A stretch of 57,678 bases of DNA from assembly GCA_027314515.1 (NCBI GenBank), contig DAHVAR010000277.1, positions 1 through 57,678 on the forward strand. Direction: 5' to 3'. Position 1 is the first letter of the stretch; every line of letters starts with the position of its first letter. The position numbers were made by a program, and so were the translations under genes. Shown here piece after piece: positions 16,985 to 25,371 of the stretch. This DNA comes from Actinomycetota bacterium. Its GTDB lineage: Bacteria > Actinomycetota > Actinomycetes > Streptosporangiales > Streptosporangiaceae. Below the pieces are notes generated by a model that worked only from the letters and a program-made list of their open reading frames with translations, had not been told where the DNA came from and did not search any database.

Positions 16985-18085
16985 TCAGCCGGCGGCGGCC
17001 GCTGCCTGGCCCGCCTGCAGGCCAAAGAGCGCGGCAGCCACGTAGTCGCCGAGCGAGGTCAGGTCATAACCGCCCTCCTGGATGACTGCCACCGGGCCAA
17101 GTTCACCGATCAGGGCGCCCGCCGCGCGGTATCCGTCCGCTGTCACTTCCAGCGGGCTCTCCGGGTCGGCGGCGGCCGCGTCCACCCCGAGCGAGAGCAC
17201 GACCGCGTCCGCTCCCGCCGTGCGTACCTGAGCGCACAACTGCCCGACCGCGTCCAGCCAGCGTTCATCGCCGCTGCCAGGCGCGAGCGGAATGTTCTGA
17301 TTGGCGCCGAGCCCCTGGCCGTCACCGCGCTCGCCGGCGAAGCCGAGGTAATGCGGGAACCAGCCGGCCCCCGGGTCCACGTGCACGCTGCCATAGAAGA
17401 CGTCCGGCCGGCCATAGAAGATCGATTGAGTGCCGTTGCCGTGATGCGCGTCGATGTCGAGCACGGCCACCCGGTCGATGCCAGCCGCGCGCAGGGCTTG
17501 CGCCGCGATTGCCGCGTTGTTCAGGTAGCACGAGCCGCCGTAACCGGAGCGACCGGCGTGGTGACCCGGCGGGCGGCACAGCGCGTAGGCGGCCGGCTGC
17601 CCCGAAGCGACGAGCTCAGCCGCAGTCCGGGCGCAGTCGGCCGCAGCCCTGATGGCCTCCCAGCTACCCGGCCCGACCAGGGTCATGGTGTCGTAGCAGA
17701 ACATGCCGACGCGGCCGTGGATGGCAGCCGGAGTGCGCAGTGGCAGGCTGGCCAGCATGGCTGCGGTCGGGAAGACGTAGGGCACGACCCGGTCTCGCCC
17801 GTAGTCGGCCGGATAGCCGCCCGCTTCCCAGTCGGCCCAGACCGTGGCGAGATGCCCGACCAGTGCCGGATCGTGCACGGCGAGCAGGGCGGCCGGGTCG
17901 TGCGGCCGGGGCGGCACGACCGGTGCGCCGGCAGCCGTCAGCGCGGCGAGGATGACACGGGCCCGCTCTGGTACCTCGGTGCCATCCTCACGCACGCCTA
18001 GCCAGACTTCGCCGCCCGGCTGATGCCGCAGGCAGTCCTCGTGCCAGACCACCGGAATGCCGAGCCTGCTGCCGTGCATGGTCAC
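16985..18085 (-). CDS. Histone deacetylase-like zinc amidohydrolase (class II HDAC/AcuC/acetylpolyamine type)
   Basis: This 366-residue protein shows the deacetylase core: CRPPGHHAG, GGSCYLNNAAIAA, the zinc-ligand motif LDIDAHHGNGTQ, and LSLGVDAAAADPESPL. It removes acetyl groups from lysine or polyamine substrates; which one is not evident. The GTG at 18085 is preferred because GGGAGGGG lies about 7 bases upstream; an ATG six bases later is possible. It is divergent from the DmpA-type peptidase gene with only 31 bases between starts, so the promoters overlap. Confidence 0.93.
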   Translation of the reverse strand: MTMHGSRLGIPVVWHEDCLRHQPGGEVWLGVREDGTEVPERARVILAALTAAGAPVVPPRPHDPAALLAVHDPALVGHLATVWADWEAGGYPADYGRDRVVPYVFPTAAMLASLPLRTPAAIHGRVGMFCYDTMTLVGPGSWEAIRAAADCARTAAELVASGQPAAYALCRPPGHHAGRSGYGGSCYLNNAAIAAQALRAAGIDRVAVLDIDAHHGNGTQSIFYGRPDVFYGSVHVDPGAGWFPHYLGFAGERGDGQGLGANQNIPLAPGSGDERWLDAVGQLCAQVRTAGADAVVLSLGVDAAAADPESPLEVTADGYRAAGALIGELGPVAVIQEGGYDLTSLGDYVAAALFGLQAGQAAAAAG

Positions 18086-18116
18086 CGACTAACCCCTCCC
18101 ATGGCATGCTCGCTGT

Positions 18117-19235
18117 GTGAGCCAACCAGATGGGCACCGCCTGCGAGCTCGTGAGCTGGGCATCAGGATAGGGGTCATGCCGCCTGGCCCGACCGCGTCG
18201 ATCGCGGACGTTCCGGGAACGGGCGTGGGACATGCCACAGTCTGGCGGGACGAGCCGCCGCCGCCGGAAGGCCGCGGCATAGCCAGGACCGGCGTGACGG
18301 TCATCGATCCTGGCGGCAACATGTTCGCCAGCCCGGTACCGGCCGGCGGCGCAGTGCTGAACGGAGCAGGCGAGTGCACCGGGTTCCTGACCATGGCCGA
18401 GTGGGGCCTGGCCGAGACACCGGTGTTCCTCACCTCGACGATGCAGGTCGGCCGTGTCTACGACGCCGCCTGCGAGCTGCTGCTGGCCGGCAATCCGGAG
18501 ATCGGCGACGACGTGATCATCCCGATTGTGGCTGAGTGCGACGACAGCTTCCTGTCCGACGCCCGCCGGATGCAGGTCACCACCGCCGATGTCGCGGTCG
18601 CGCTGGAGCGGGCCAGGACTGCGGCGCGCGACCGGGCGGCGCCCGCGGAAGGTGCCGTCGGGGCGGGAACGGGGATGTCCTGTCTCGGCTTCAAGGGCGG
18701 CATCGGCACATCGTCGCGACTGGTTCCGTCTGGTCACACGGTGGGTGTCCTGGTGCTGACGAACTTCGGGGACCGCGAGCGGCTGACGATCGACGGCGTG
18801 CCGGCTGGCCGCCTGTTGCCGCCCGGCCCGGGAGGAGAACGCAGCCGGCCGCCCGCTGGGTCGTGCATCACGGTCGTCGTCACCGACGCGCCACTCGACT
18901 CGGCCGCATGCACCCGGCTCGCCCGGCGGGCTGGTCTCGGTCTCGCCAGGACCGGGTCCACCGCCCACCACGGCAGCGGGGAGATCTTCCTGGCGATGGC
19001 GACCGGGCTGCGCGCGCCCAGGGGCACGCCGGCGGCTTCGGCCGGCTCCCGGATCGCCGGGCGAGACCTGGACCCGTTCTTCGACGCGGCTGTCGAGGCG
19101 ACCGAAGAGGCCGTGCTCAACAGCTTGCTGACCGCGCCGACCGTGACCGGCAGGGACGGGAACACCTCGCCAGGCCTCGATGCCGGTCAGGTGCGCGACC
19201 TGCTCGTCGCGGCTGGCCGGATACCAGGAGGCTGA
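18117..19235 (+). CDS. DmpA/P1-family N-terminal nucleophile aminopeptidase
   Basis: This 372-residue protein is close to DmpA (L-aminopeptidase/D-esterase). The family self-cleaves into two chains just before a serine that becomes the nucleophile; the probable site is in CLGFKGGIGTSSR (residues about 184-196). Other family motifs are SIADVPGTGVGHATVW, LNGAGECTGF and the late STAHHGSGEIF. Cytoplasmic; substrates are short peptides or amides. The GTG at 18117 lacks a strong ribosome binding site. The next gene (oligopeptidase B) has its AGGAGG inside this gene's last codons, so the two form a peptidase operon. Confidence 0.9.
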   Translation: MSQPDGHRLRARELGIRIGVMPPGPTASIADVPGTGVGHATVWRDEPPPPEGRGIARTGVTVIDPGGNMFASPVPAGGAVLNGAGECTGFLTMAEWGLAETPVFLTSTMQVGRVYDAACELLLAGNPEIGDDVIIPIVAECDDSFLSDARRMQVTTADVAVALERARTAARDRAAPAEGAVGAGTGMSCLGFKGGIGTSSRLVPSGHTVGVLVLTNFGDRERLTIDGVPAGRLLPPGPGGERSRPPAGSCITVVVTDAPLDSAACTRLARRAGLGLARTGSTAHHGSGEIFLAMATGLRAPRGTPAASAGSRIAGRDLDPFFDAAVEATEEAVLNSLLTAPTVTGRDGNTSPGLDAGQVRDLLVAAGRIPGG

Positions 19236-19236
19236 G

Positions 19237-21360
19237 TTGAAAGACCGAACAGATCCGCCGCAGGCGCCGCGAATTCCGGCAATCCGGGAGCTGCACGGCG
19301 TCCGGGACGTCGACGAGTACGCCTGGATGCGGCATGACCCGGCCGGGCTAGCCGAGTACCTGGCCAGTGAGCGCGGTTACTACGACGCGCAGGCAAAGGA
19401 ACAGCTGACGCTGGTCAATGAGCTCTACCAGGAGGCAACTGGCCGGACGCCCACTGCGGCAGACGACTCGGCTCGCTGGACGCTTCGCGGCTTCAGCTAC
19501 TGGCACCGGACCCCGTCGGGCGCCGAGAACCGGCAGCTCATCCGCGCGCAGCGAGCGGAGCAAGCCAGCGAGCAACTGCTCATCGACGAGAACGCCCTGG
19601 CCGCTGACTCCGGCTATGTCGACGTGGGCGTAGCCGAGCCGAGCCCGGATGACCGGCTGCTTGCCTGGTCGGCGGACACCTCAGGCGCCGAGATCTATCA
19701 GCTCAGGTTCACTGAGATCGACACCGGCCAGGTGCTGCCCGACCTGATCGAGCGCAGCTACCCTGGCGGCGCCTGGGCAGCCGACTCGGCGCACTTCTTC
19801 TACCTGGTGCCCGACGCACTCAACCGGCCTTACCAGGTCTGGCGTCACGAGGTCGGAACCCCGGCCGAGGCGGACACGCTGACCTTCGAGGAGAACGACC
19901 AGCGGTTCGAGCTCACCCTCGAGGCCTCGCGGAGCGGTGAGCTGATCGTCATCACGGCGGCCTCCAGGGACACCACGGAGGTCTGGCTGATCCCGGCCAG
20001 CCGGCCGCTGAGCATGCCGGTCGTCGTCGAGCCCCGGCAGCGGGGCGTCGAGTACCGGGTCGACCACGCAGCCGATCCGGCCGGCGGCGACGGGGAGCTG
20101 TGGATCGTCACCGACTCCGGGGTGACCGAGTTCACCCTGATGCGCGCGCCGGTAGCCGCGCCGGGCAAGGCCAGCTGGACCCCGGCAGACTGCCCGGCGA
20201 CAGCGCCTGCCCGAGCCGACACCCGGCTGCTGCGGTGCGATGTGCTCGATGGCCGTCTGCTGCTGACCCTGCGCAGCGACGGCTCGCCAATGCTGGCCAT
20301 TACCGGCTTTGACAGCGATCGCCAGCAGTGGCGCGACGTCATCGAGATCCGCCCGGTGATGACCGCGGGCACGATCGCGGTGCAGCACGCGGCCGATTAC
20401 CGGGCCGGCTCGGTAGTGATCGTGGAGCAGTCGCTGATCGAGCCGCCGGCCTGGTCAGATCTGGACCTGACGACCGGCCAGCGCCAGGAGCTGAAGCGGG
20501 TGAAGGTGCCCGGCTACGACGCCGCGCGTTACCGCACCGAGCGGATCAGTGCGCGGGCGGCTGACGGCACGCAGGTGCCCGTTACCCTCGCCGGCCGGCA
20601 TGAGACGCCGCTGGACGGGACGGCCGCGTGCCTGCTCTACGGATATGGCGCCTACGAGGCGTGCATCGACCCCGAGTTCGACCTCAGCATGGTGTCGGTA
20701 CTTGACCGGGGCGTGGTGTACGCGATCGCGCATGTGCGCGGCGGTGGCGAGGGCGGCCGGGAATGGTGGCAGCAGGGCCGGTTGCGGGCTAAGCCGACGA
20801 CGTTCAGCGACTTCATCGAGACGGCGGACTGGCTGGCAGGTGATGCGCCAGGCTCGGCGCCGCTGGTCGACGGCAGCCGGATAGTGTCTCGCGGGTTGTC
20901 CGCCGGCGGCCTGCTGCAAGGCGCGGTGTACTCGCGTGCGCCCGGCCGCTGGCGCGCCGTGGTGGCAGAGGTCCCGTTCGTGGACTGCGTCACTACCATG
21001 CTCGACCCGGATATCCCGCTGACCATTAACGAGTGGGACGAGTGGGGCGACCCTCGGGATCCCGGCGACTTCGCCTGCCTGCGGTCCTACTCGCCGTACG
21101 ACAATCCGCCGGACAGCCCGCGGCCCGACTTGCTCGTTACCGGTGCGGTACACGATCCGCGGGTGCTGGTGCACGAGCCGGCCAAGTGGGTGGCGCGGCT
21201 GCGGCAGACCGACACCGCCGGAAGCCGGGTGCTGTTCCGCGTCGAGCTTGGCGCGGGTGCGCACACCGGCCCGTCCGGCCGGTTCGGGCACCTGCGCTAC
21301 GAGGCCGAGGTTTATGCGTTCATCCTCAGCGCGATGGGGATCGGCGGATCGGGCCGGTAA
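19237..21360 (+). CDS. Oligopeptidase B-like prolyl oligopeptidase family (S9A) peptidase
   Basis: This protein of about 707 residues has an N-terminal beta-propeller region and a C-terminal alpha/beta hydrolase domain. The nucleophile lies in SRGLSAGGLLQGAVYSRAP, followed by VPFVDCVTTMLDPDIPLT and EWDEWGDPRD as in PtrB; the catalytic His is in GAGAHTGPSGRFGH. The family cleaves short peptides after basic residues. The TTG at 19237 is chosen because AGGAGG lies 5 bases upstream and directly overlaps the end of the preceding peptidase gene. It forms an operon with the DmpA-type gene. Confidence 0.92.
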   Translation: MKDRTDPPQAPRIPAIRELHGVRDVDEYAWMRHDPAGLAEYLASERGYYDAQAKEQLTLVNELYQEATGRTPTAADDSARWTLRGFSYWHRTPSGAENRQLIRAQRAEQASEQLLIDENALAADSGYVDVGVAEPSPDDRLLAWSADTSGAEIYQLRFTEIDTGQVLPDLIERSYPGGAWAADSAHFFYLVPDALNRPYQVWRHEVGTPAEADTLTFEENDQRFELTLEASRSGELIVITAASRDTTEVWLIPASRPLSMPVVVEPRQRGVEYRVDHAADPAGGDGELWIVTDSGVTEFTLMRAPVAAPGKASWTPADCPATAPARADTRLLRCDVLDGRLLLTLRSDGSPMLAITGFDSDRQQWRDVIEIRPVMTAGTIAVQHAADYRAGSVVIVEQSLIEPPAWSDLDLTTGQRQELKRVKVPGYDAARYRTERISARAADGTQVPVTLAGRHETPLDGTAACLLYGYGAYEACIDPEFDLSMVSVLDRGVVYAIAHVRGGGEGGREWWQQGRLRAKPTTFSDFIETADWLAGDAPGSAPLVDGSRIVSRGLSAGGLLQGAVYSRAPGRWRAVVAEVPFVDCVTTMLDPDIPLTINEWDEWGDPRDPGDFACLRSYSPYDNPPDSPRPDLLVTGAVHDPRVLVHEPAKWVARLRQTDTAGSRVLFRVELGAGAHTGPSGRFGHLRYEAEVYAFILSAMGIGGSGR

Positions 21361-21550
21361 CCGAGCGGTATCGAGTGGTATCGAGCGGCCTCGAGCGCGC
21401 GAGCAGAGGTCGGCTACAGCACGTCGTTCGCCTCGGCGCGGGGCCGGGCTGCGGCGTAAGCGCGCCGCAGGCCGTGCCGGGCTGATGGTAGCGCGGGCTG
21501 CTGCGCCGGGGCATCGTCGGCGAACCGGGCTGACTGTCGTAGGCGGCTGA

Positions 21551-21571
21551 TAGCATACGAACTGATGTTTG
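21551..21571 (+). promoter_or_regulatory. Likely leaderless promoter with LexA (SOS)-type box on the start codon
   Basis: TAGCAT (21551-21556) fits the actinomycete -10 pattern TANNNT, and the start ATG at 21565 lies 9 bases after it with no ribosome binding site, which suggests a leaderless transcript. CGAACTGATGTTTG (21558-21571) matches the LexA-type consensus CGAAC-N4-GTTYG, and covers the presumed +1 and the start codon. A weak -35 (CTGACT, 21530-21535) lies 15 bases upstream of the -10. Confidence 0.65.
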
Positions 21572-23328
21572 AAGAAATGGTACTGGCGCAGGACCGGCTC
21601 GCATCTGCTGACGAAGCGGTGGGCGCGCTGGCTGGTGTCGTCAGCAGCCTGCAGACGGCCGACGCCGGTGAGGTCGCCGCGGTCATGGGGCGGCTGACCA
21701 CCCTGGTGGGCCGGCTGGACGGGCTGCGCGTCGAGGTAGCCAGGCATGCCCGCGAGCGCGACCTGTACCGGGCGATGGGAGCGCCGAACCTTGCCGCCTG
21801 GCTCCGGTCTGACGCCCGGCTCGCCGACGACGCCTGGAAGGTCTCGCGGCTGGCGGCGATGGCTCCGGTGCTGCCGCGGATCTCCGGGCTGCTCAGCGAC
21901 GGCCGCGTCAGCCTCGCCCAGGCGGCGACGGCGGGATGGCAGATCTCGAACCTGCCTGATTGCCCGCAGCAGCCGCCCACGCTGAGCGATCCAGCGAGCC
22001 CGGCAGACGACGGTTCCGAGGATGCTGCCGGCGCGTGGGCGGGGCTGTGGAAGGCCGGAGACGTCCAGGCCGCGGCGGACGAGCTGTTTGCCCGGTTCCT
22101 GCCTGACCTGGATGGGCCGCGACTTCGCCATCTCGGCGCCCACCTGCGGGAGGCAGCTGACGCCTCCGGATATGCCGGGGATGAGCGCAGCGACTTTGAC
22201 CGGCGATCCTTGCGGGTGTCGCGATCGCTCAACGGAGCCGGGGAGATTACCGGCCGCCTGCATGCCGAGGCCGCCGAGCAAGTCATCGCGGCCCTGCAGG
22301 AGCTTGGAGTGCGTACTGGCCCGGACGACACCAGGACGAAGGCGCAGCGGTGGGCCGACACCCTGGTGTACCTGGCAAACTTGCGCTCCGCGCCCGCGTG
22401 GCCGCCGGGTGCCGGGCCGCCGGGTCCCGGGCCGCCGGGTGCCGGGCCGCCGGGTGCCGGGCCTTGCGACGACCCTGCTCGCTGTGGTGCCGACCCTGCT
22501 GCTGGCCCGGACGACGACGAGCCATGCCATGGCGACGGTCATGAACACGCTGCCGGCAATGGCGATCCCGCCCAGCCCCGGTCCGGTTACGGCCGCCAGC
22601 CCGCAGCGCGGGAGCCTGGCGACGGTCGCGTGCCCGCCGCGCTGCCCGCGGGGCTGCGCCGGCCACGCGTGATCGTCACGGTTCCGCTGTCTACCCTGCT
22701 GGGCGAGCCGCTGTCGCCAGGGGCGGTTATCGGCACCGCAACTCCGGTCAGCGGCGAGGCCGCGCGGCGGATCGCCTGCGATGCCGAGGTCATCCGGCTC
22801 GTCACCACTCCCGCTGGCCAGCCGGGCCGGTCACCAGAGCCGAGTGATGCTTACGCCAGGCCGGCAGCCGCAGATAGTCTCGGCGCCACCGGACAGCTGC
22901 TGGATCGCCTCGGCGAGGCTATCGCGAAGCTACCCGCGCCGCTGGGCGGGCCGTCGGCTGCCCTGGACATCGGACGTAAGAGCCACGGCTGGACCCCGCG
23001 TCAGCGCGACGCCCTTTACGTCGCCTATGGCGGGACGTGCGGGTTCCCCGGCGGGTGCAGTGCGCCCATCGAGGTCATCCACCACATTCAGCACTGGGCC
23101 GACGGCGGCCGCACCAGTGTGGAGAACGGCTGGCCCGCGTGCCAGTTCCACCACTGGCTTGTGCACGAGGGCGGCTGGCGGCTGGCCCGGTGTCGCGACG
23201 GCAGCGTAACCTCGATCCCCCCGCCGCCAGGCTGGCGGCCGGGAACGGTCTACCGATCCGGCAAACCGGTCCCCGAGGCAGCCGGGCACGCGCCACCCAC
23301 CCGGCCGCCTCGCCACCCGGCCGCATGA
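21565..23328 (+). CDS. 13E12/DUF222-type HNH endonuclease-domain protein
   Basis: This 587-residue protein has an N-terminal helical DUF222 region (about residues 1-260), a low-complexity Pro/Gly segment, and a C-terminal HNH domain (about 490-540) with CGFPGGCS, EVIHHIQHWADGGRTS and ACQFHHWLVHEGGW holding the metal-binding His and Cys residues. Such proteins are abundant in actinomycetes (REP13E12 family of mycobacteria); their function is not established but some are LexA-regulated. The SOS-type box on the start codon fits that. The Pro/Gly segment is encoded by a 15-bp tandem repeat. An in-frame ATG at 21577 is a possible later start. Confidence 0.88.
   Translation: MFEEMVLAQDRLASADEAVGALAGVVSSLQTADAGEVAAVMGRLTTLVGRLDGLRVEVARHARERDLYRAMGAPNLAAWLRSDARLADDAWKVSRLAAMAPVLPRISGLLSDGRVSLAQAATAGWQISNLPDCPQQPPTLSDPASPADDGSEDAAGAWAGLWKAGDVQAAADELFARFLPDLDGPRLRHLGAHLREAADASGYAGDERSDFDRRSLRVSRSLNGAGEITGRLHAEAAEQVIAALQELGVRTGPDDTRTKAQRWADTLVYLANLRSAPAWPPGAGPPGPGPPGAGPPGAGPCDDPARCGADPAAGPDDDEPCHGDGHEHAAGNGDPAQPRSGYGRQPAAREPGDGRVPAALPAGLRRPRVIVTVPLSTLLGEPLSPGAVIGTATPVSGEAARRIACDAEVIRLVTTPAGQPGRSPEPSDAYARPAAADSLGATGQLLDRLGEAIAKLPAPLGGPSAALDIGRKSHGWTPRQRDALYVAYGGTCGFPGGCSAPIEVIHHIQHWADGGRTSVENGWPACQFHHWLVHEGGWRLARCRDGSVTSIPPPPGWRPGTVYRSGKPVPEAAGHAPPTRPPRHPAA
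22408..22466 (+). repeat. 15-bp GC-only tandem repeat encoding a Pro-Gly-rich linker
   Basis: About four copies of a 15-bp unit (CCGCCGGGTGCCGGG and one variant with TCC) encode repeated G-P-P-G-A/P inside the DUF222-HNH gene, between the helical domain and the HNH domain. Unit number is likely variable by slippage. Confidence 0.85.
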
Positions 23329-23520
23329 GCTAGCCGGGACCCCCGCCCGGCCGTCGCCTTGGCGAGGTCATGCGCCTCACACGTCCGAGCCGTCGGGCGG
23401 GGCAGTTAGCCGCAACTGAAACTGGCGGATGCCTGACCGGACAGCGGGACGGTGGCAGCGGCAGGCCACAAAACAATCACCTATGCTTGGTTCCGGCTGA
23501 GCTTGAAAGGTGATCGCCTC

Positions 23521-25371
23521 GTGCCAGTGACCGGATCGGCCAGCGTGTCCGCGTCAGCCAGCGTGTCCGCGTCAGCCAGTGAGGCGCGGCCGGACACGGA
23601 TCCGGCCCGGATCAGGATCGGCAATGCCTCCGGTTTCTACGGCGACCGGTTCGCGGCGATGCGGGAGATGCTCGAGGGCGGCGATCTGGACGTGCTGACC
23701 GGCGATTACCTGGCCGAGCTCACGATGCTCATCCTCGGCCGGGACCGGCTGCGGGATCCGCGCCTCGGCTACGCGCGAACGTTCCTCCGCCAGCTTGAGG
23801 ATTGCCTTGGGCTCGCGCTCGACAAGGGCGTGGCGATCGTCGCGAACGCGGGCGGGCTGAACCCGGCGGGCCTGGCCGCCGCGATCGGGGACCTGGCGGC
23901 GCGGCTCGGCCTGGACCCGAAGATCGGTTGCGTGCACGGTGACGATCTGCTGCCGCGTGCAGCCGAACTGGGCTACGGCGACGTAGTCGCGGCCAACGCC
24001 TACCTCGGCGGCTGGGGGATCGCAGCCTGCCTGCAGGCCGGGGCGAACGTGGTCGTCACCGGCCGGGTGACCGACGCGTCGCTGGTAGTCGGACCGGCCG
24101 CCGCGCACTTCGGCTGGGAACTGACGGATTTCGACGCGATCGCCGGGGCGATGGCAGCCGGGCACGTGATCGAGTGCGGCGCGCAGGCGACCGGCGGCAA
24201 CTACGCGTTCTTCACCGAGATCGCCGAGCTGCGTCATCCCGGCTTCCCGATCGCCGAGATCTTCGCCGACGGTTCTAGCGTGATCACCAAGCATCCGGGT
24301 ACCGGCGGCGCCGTGACCGTGGGCACGGTGACCGCGCAGTTGTTGTACGAGGTCGCCGGTCCGCGGTATCCGGGACCGGACGCGACGCTCCGGCTGGACA
24401 GCGTGCAACTCCGCCAGGACGGCCCGGACCGGGTCGCGATCGGCGGGGTGCGCGGCGAGCCGCCGCCGCCCACGCTCAAGGTGTCGCTGAACTCCCTCGG
24501 TGGTTACCGCAACCAGGTCGAGTTCGTGCTGACCGGACTGGATATCGAGGCGAAGGCACGGCTTGTGCGCGACCAGCTTGCCGCCGCCCTGCCGGCCGGG
24601 GTGGAGTGGGAGCTTGCCCGCACCGATCACACCGATGCGCGGACCGAGGAGGCGGCCAGCGCGACGTTGCGCTGCGTGGCTCGCGGCAGTGACGCCAGGG
24701 CGATCGGCCGGGCGTTCTCGGGAGCCGCGGTCGAGCTCGCGCTGGCCAGCTATCCCGGCTTCCACCTGACCGGGCCGCCGGGGGATGCGCAGCCGTACGG
24801 GGTCTTCACCGCCGGTTACCTCGACCGGGCCCAGGTGCGTCAGGTCGCGGTGCTGCCAGGCGGCCAGTCCGTCGAGGTGCCGCAGACAGCGACGACACAG
24901 CCTGTCACGGCCAGTCCGCTCGAGCCGGCTGAGCCTGGCGCGGCGCCGCCGTGGACCGGCAGCGGGCCTGAGCGCCGCGTTCCGCTCGGCGCGGTGGCGG
25001 GCGCGCGCAGTGGCGACAAGGGCGGGGACGCCAACGTCGGGGTTTGGGCCAGGGACCCGGCAGCCTGGCCGTGGCTGGCCAGCATGCTGACCGTCGGCCA
25101 ACTGCGCGAGTTGCTGCCCGAGGCGGCCGGGCTGCCGGTGACCAGGCACCTGCTGCCCAACCTGCGCGCGGTCAACTTCGTGATCGAGGGACTGCTCGGC
25201 CAGGGCGTTGCCGCGGCGGCGCGATTCGACCCGCAGGCCAAGGCGGTCGGCGAGTGGCTCCGCTCTCGCTACCTCGATGTGCCCGAGGCCCTGCTCGCCG
25301 GGGTCCAAGGGTCGTCCCCGGGGATGGCACTCGCGGGGGACCGGGGGTCGCCCCCTGGGATAACACCGTGA
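23521..25371 (+). CDS. AtuA-family (DUF1446) acyclic terpene utilisation-like protein
   Basis: This protein of about 616 residues matches the AtuA/DUF1446 family: IRIGNASGFYGDRF, LTGDYLAELTMLIL, ANAGGLNPAG, YLGGWGIAACLQAGANVVVTGR and ATGGNYAFF. A C-terminal extension contains AGARSGDKGGDANVGVWA, the second AtuA-type module. In Pseudomonas the atu cluster degrades citronellol and geraniol, but the biochemical role of AtuA itself is unknown. The GTG at 23521 has AAAGG 10 bases upstream; two further in-frame GTGs lie within an 18-bp tandem repeat just after it. Its stop overlaps the next gene as GTGA. First gene of the operon. Confidence 0.88.
   Translation: MPVTGSASVSASASVSASASEARPDTDPARIRIGNASGFYGDRFAAMREMLEGGDLDVLTGDYLAELTMLILGRDRLRDPRLGYARTFLRQLEDCLGLALDKGVAIVANAGGLNPAGLAAAIGDLAARLGLDPKIGCVHGDDLLPRAAELGYGDVVAANAYLGGWGIAACLQAGANVVVTGRVTDASLVVGPAAAHFGWELTDFDAIAGAMAAGHVIECGAQATGGNYAFFTEIAELRHPGFPIAEIFADGSSVITKHPGTGGAVTVGTVTAQLLYEVAGPRYPGPDATLRLDSVQLRQDGPDRVAIGGVRGEPPPPTLKVSLNSLGGYRNQVEFVLTGLDIEAKARLVRDQLAAALPAGVEWELARTDHTDARTEEAASATLRCVARGSDARAIGRAFSGAAVELALASYPGFHLTGPPGDAQPYGVFTAGYLDRAQVRQVAVLPGGQSVEVPQTATTQPVTASPLEPAEPGAAPPWTGSGPERRVPLGAVAGARSGDKGGDANVGVWARDPAAWPWLASMLTVGQLRELLPEAAGLPVTRHLLPNLRAVNFVIEGLLGQGVAAAARFDPQAKAVGEWLRSRYLDVPEALLAGVQGSSPGMALAGDRGSPPGITP
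23542..23577 (+). repeat. 18-bp tandem repeat (two copies) near the AtuA start
   Basis: The unit AGCGTGTCCGCGTCAGCC is repeated exactly twice, encoding S-V-S-A-S-A twice. Each copy carries an in-frame GTG, so the number of units changes both the N-terminal tail and the number of possible start codons. Confidence 0.9.

Noticed and set aside
20455-22548. 697-codon minus-strand open frame across oligopeptidase B and DUF222 genes
   Set aside because: Open only because of high third-position G/C on the opposite strand; it crosses two well-supported genes and its translation has Arg/Pro/Gly low-complexity sequence (including repeated PGTRR from the 15-bp repeat).
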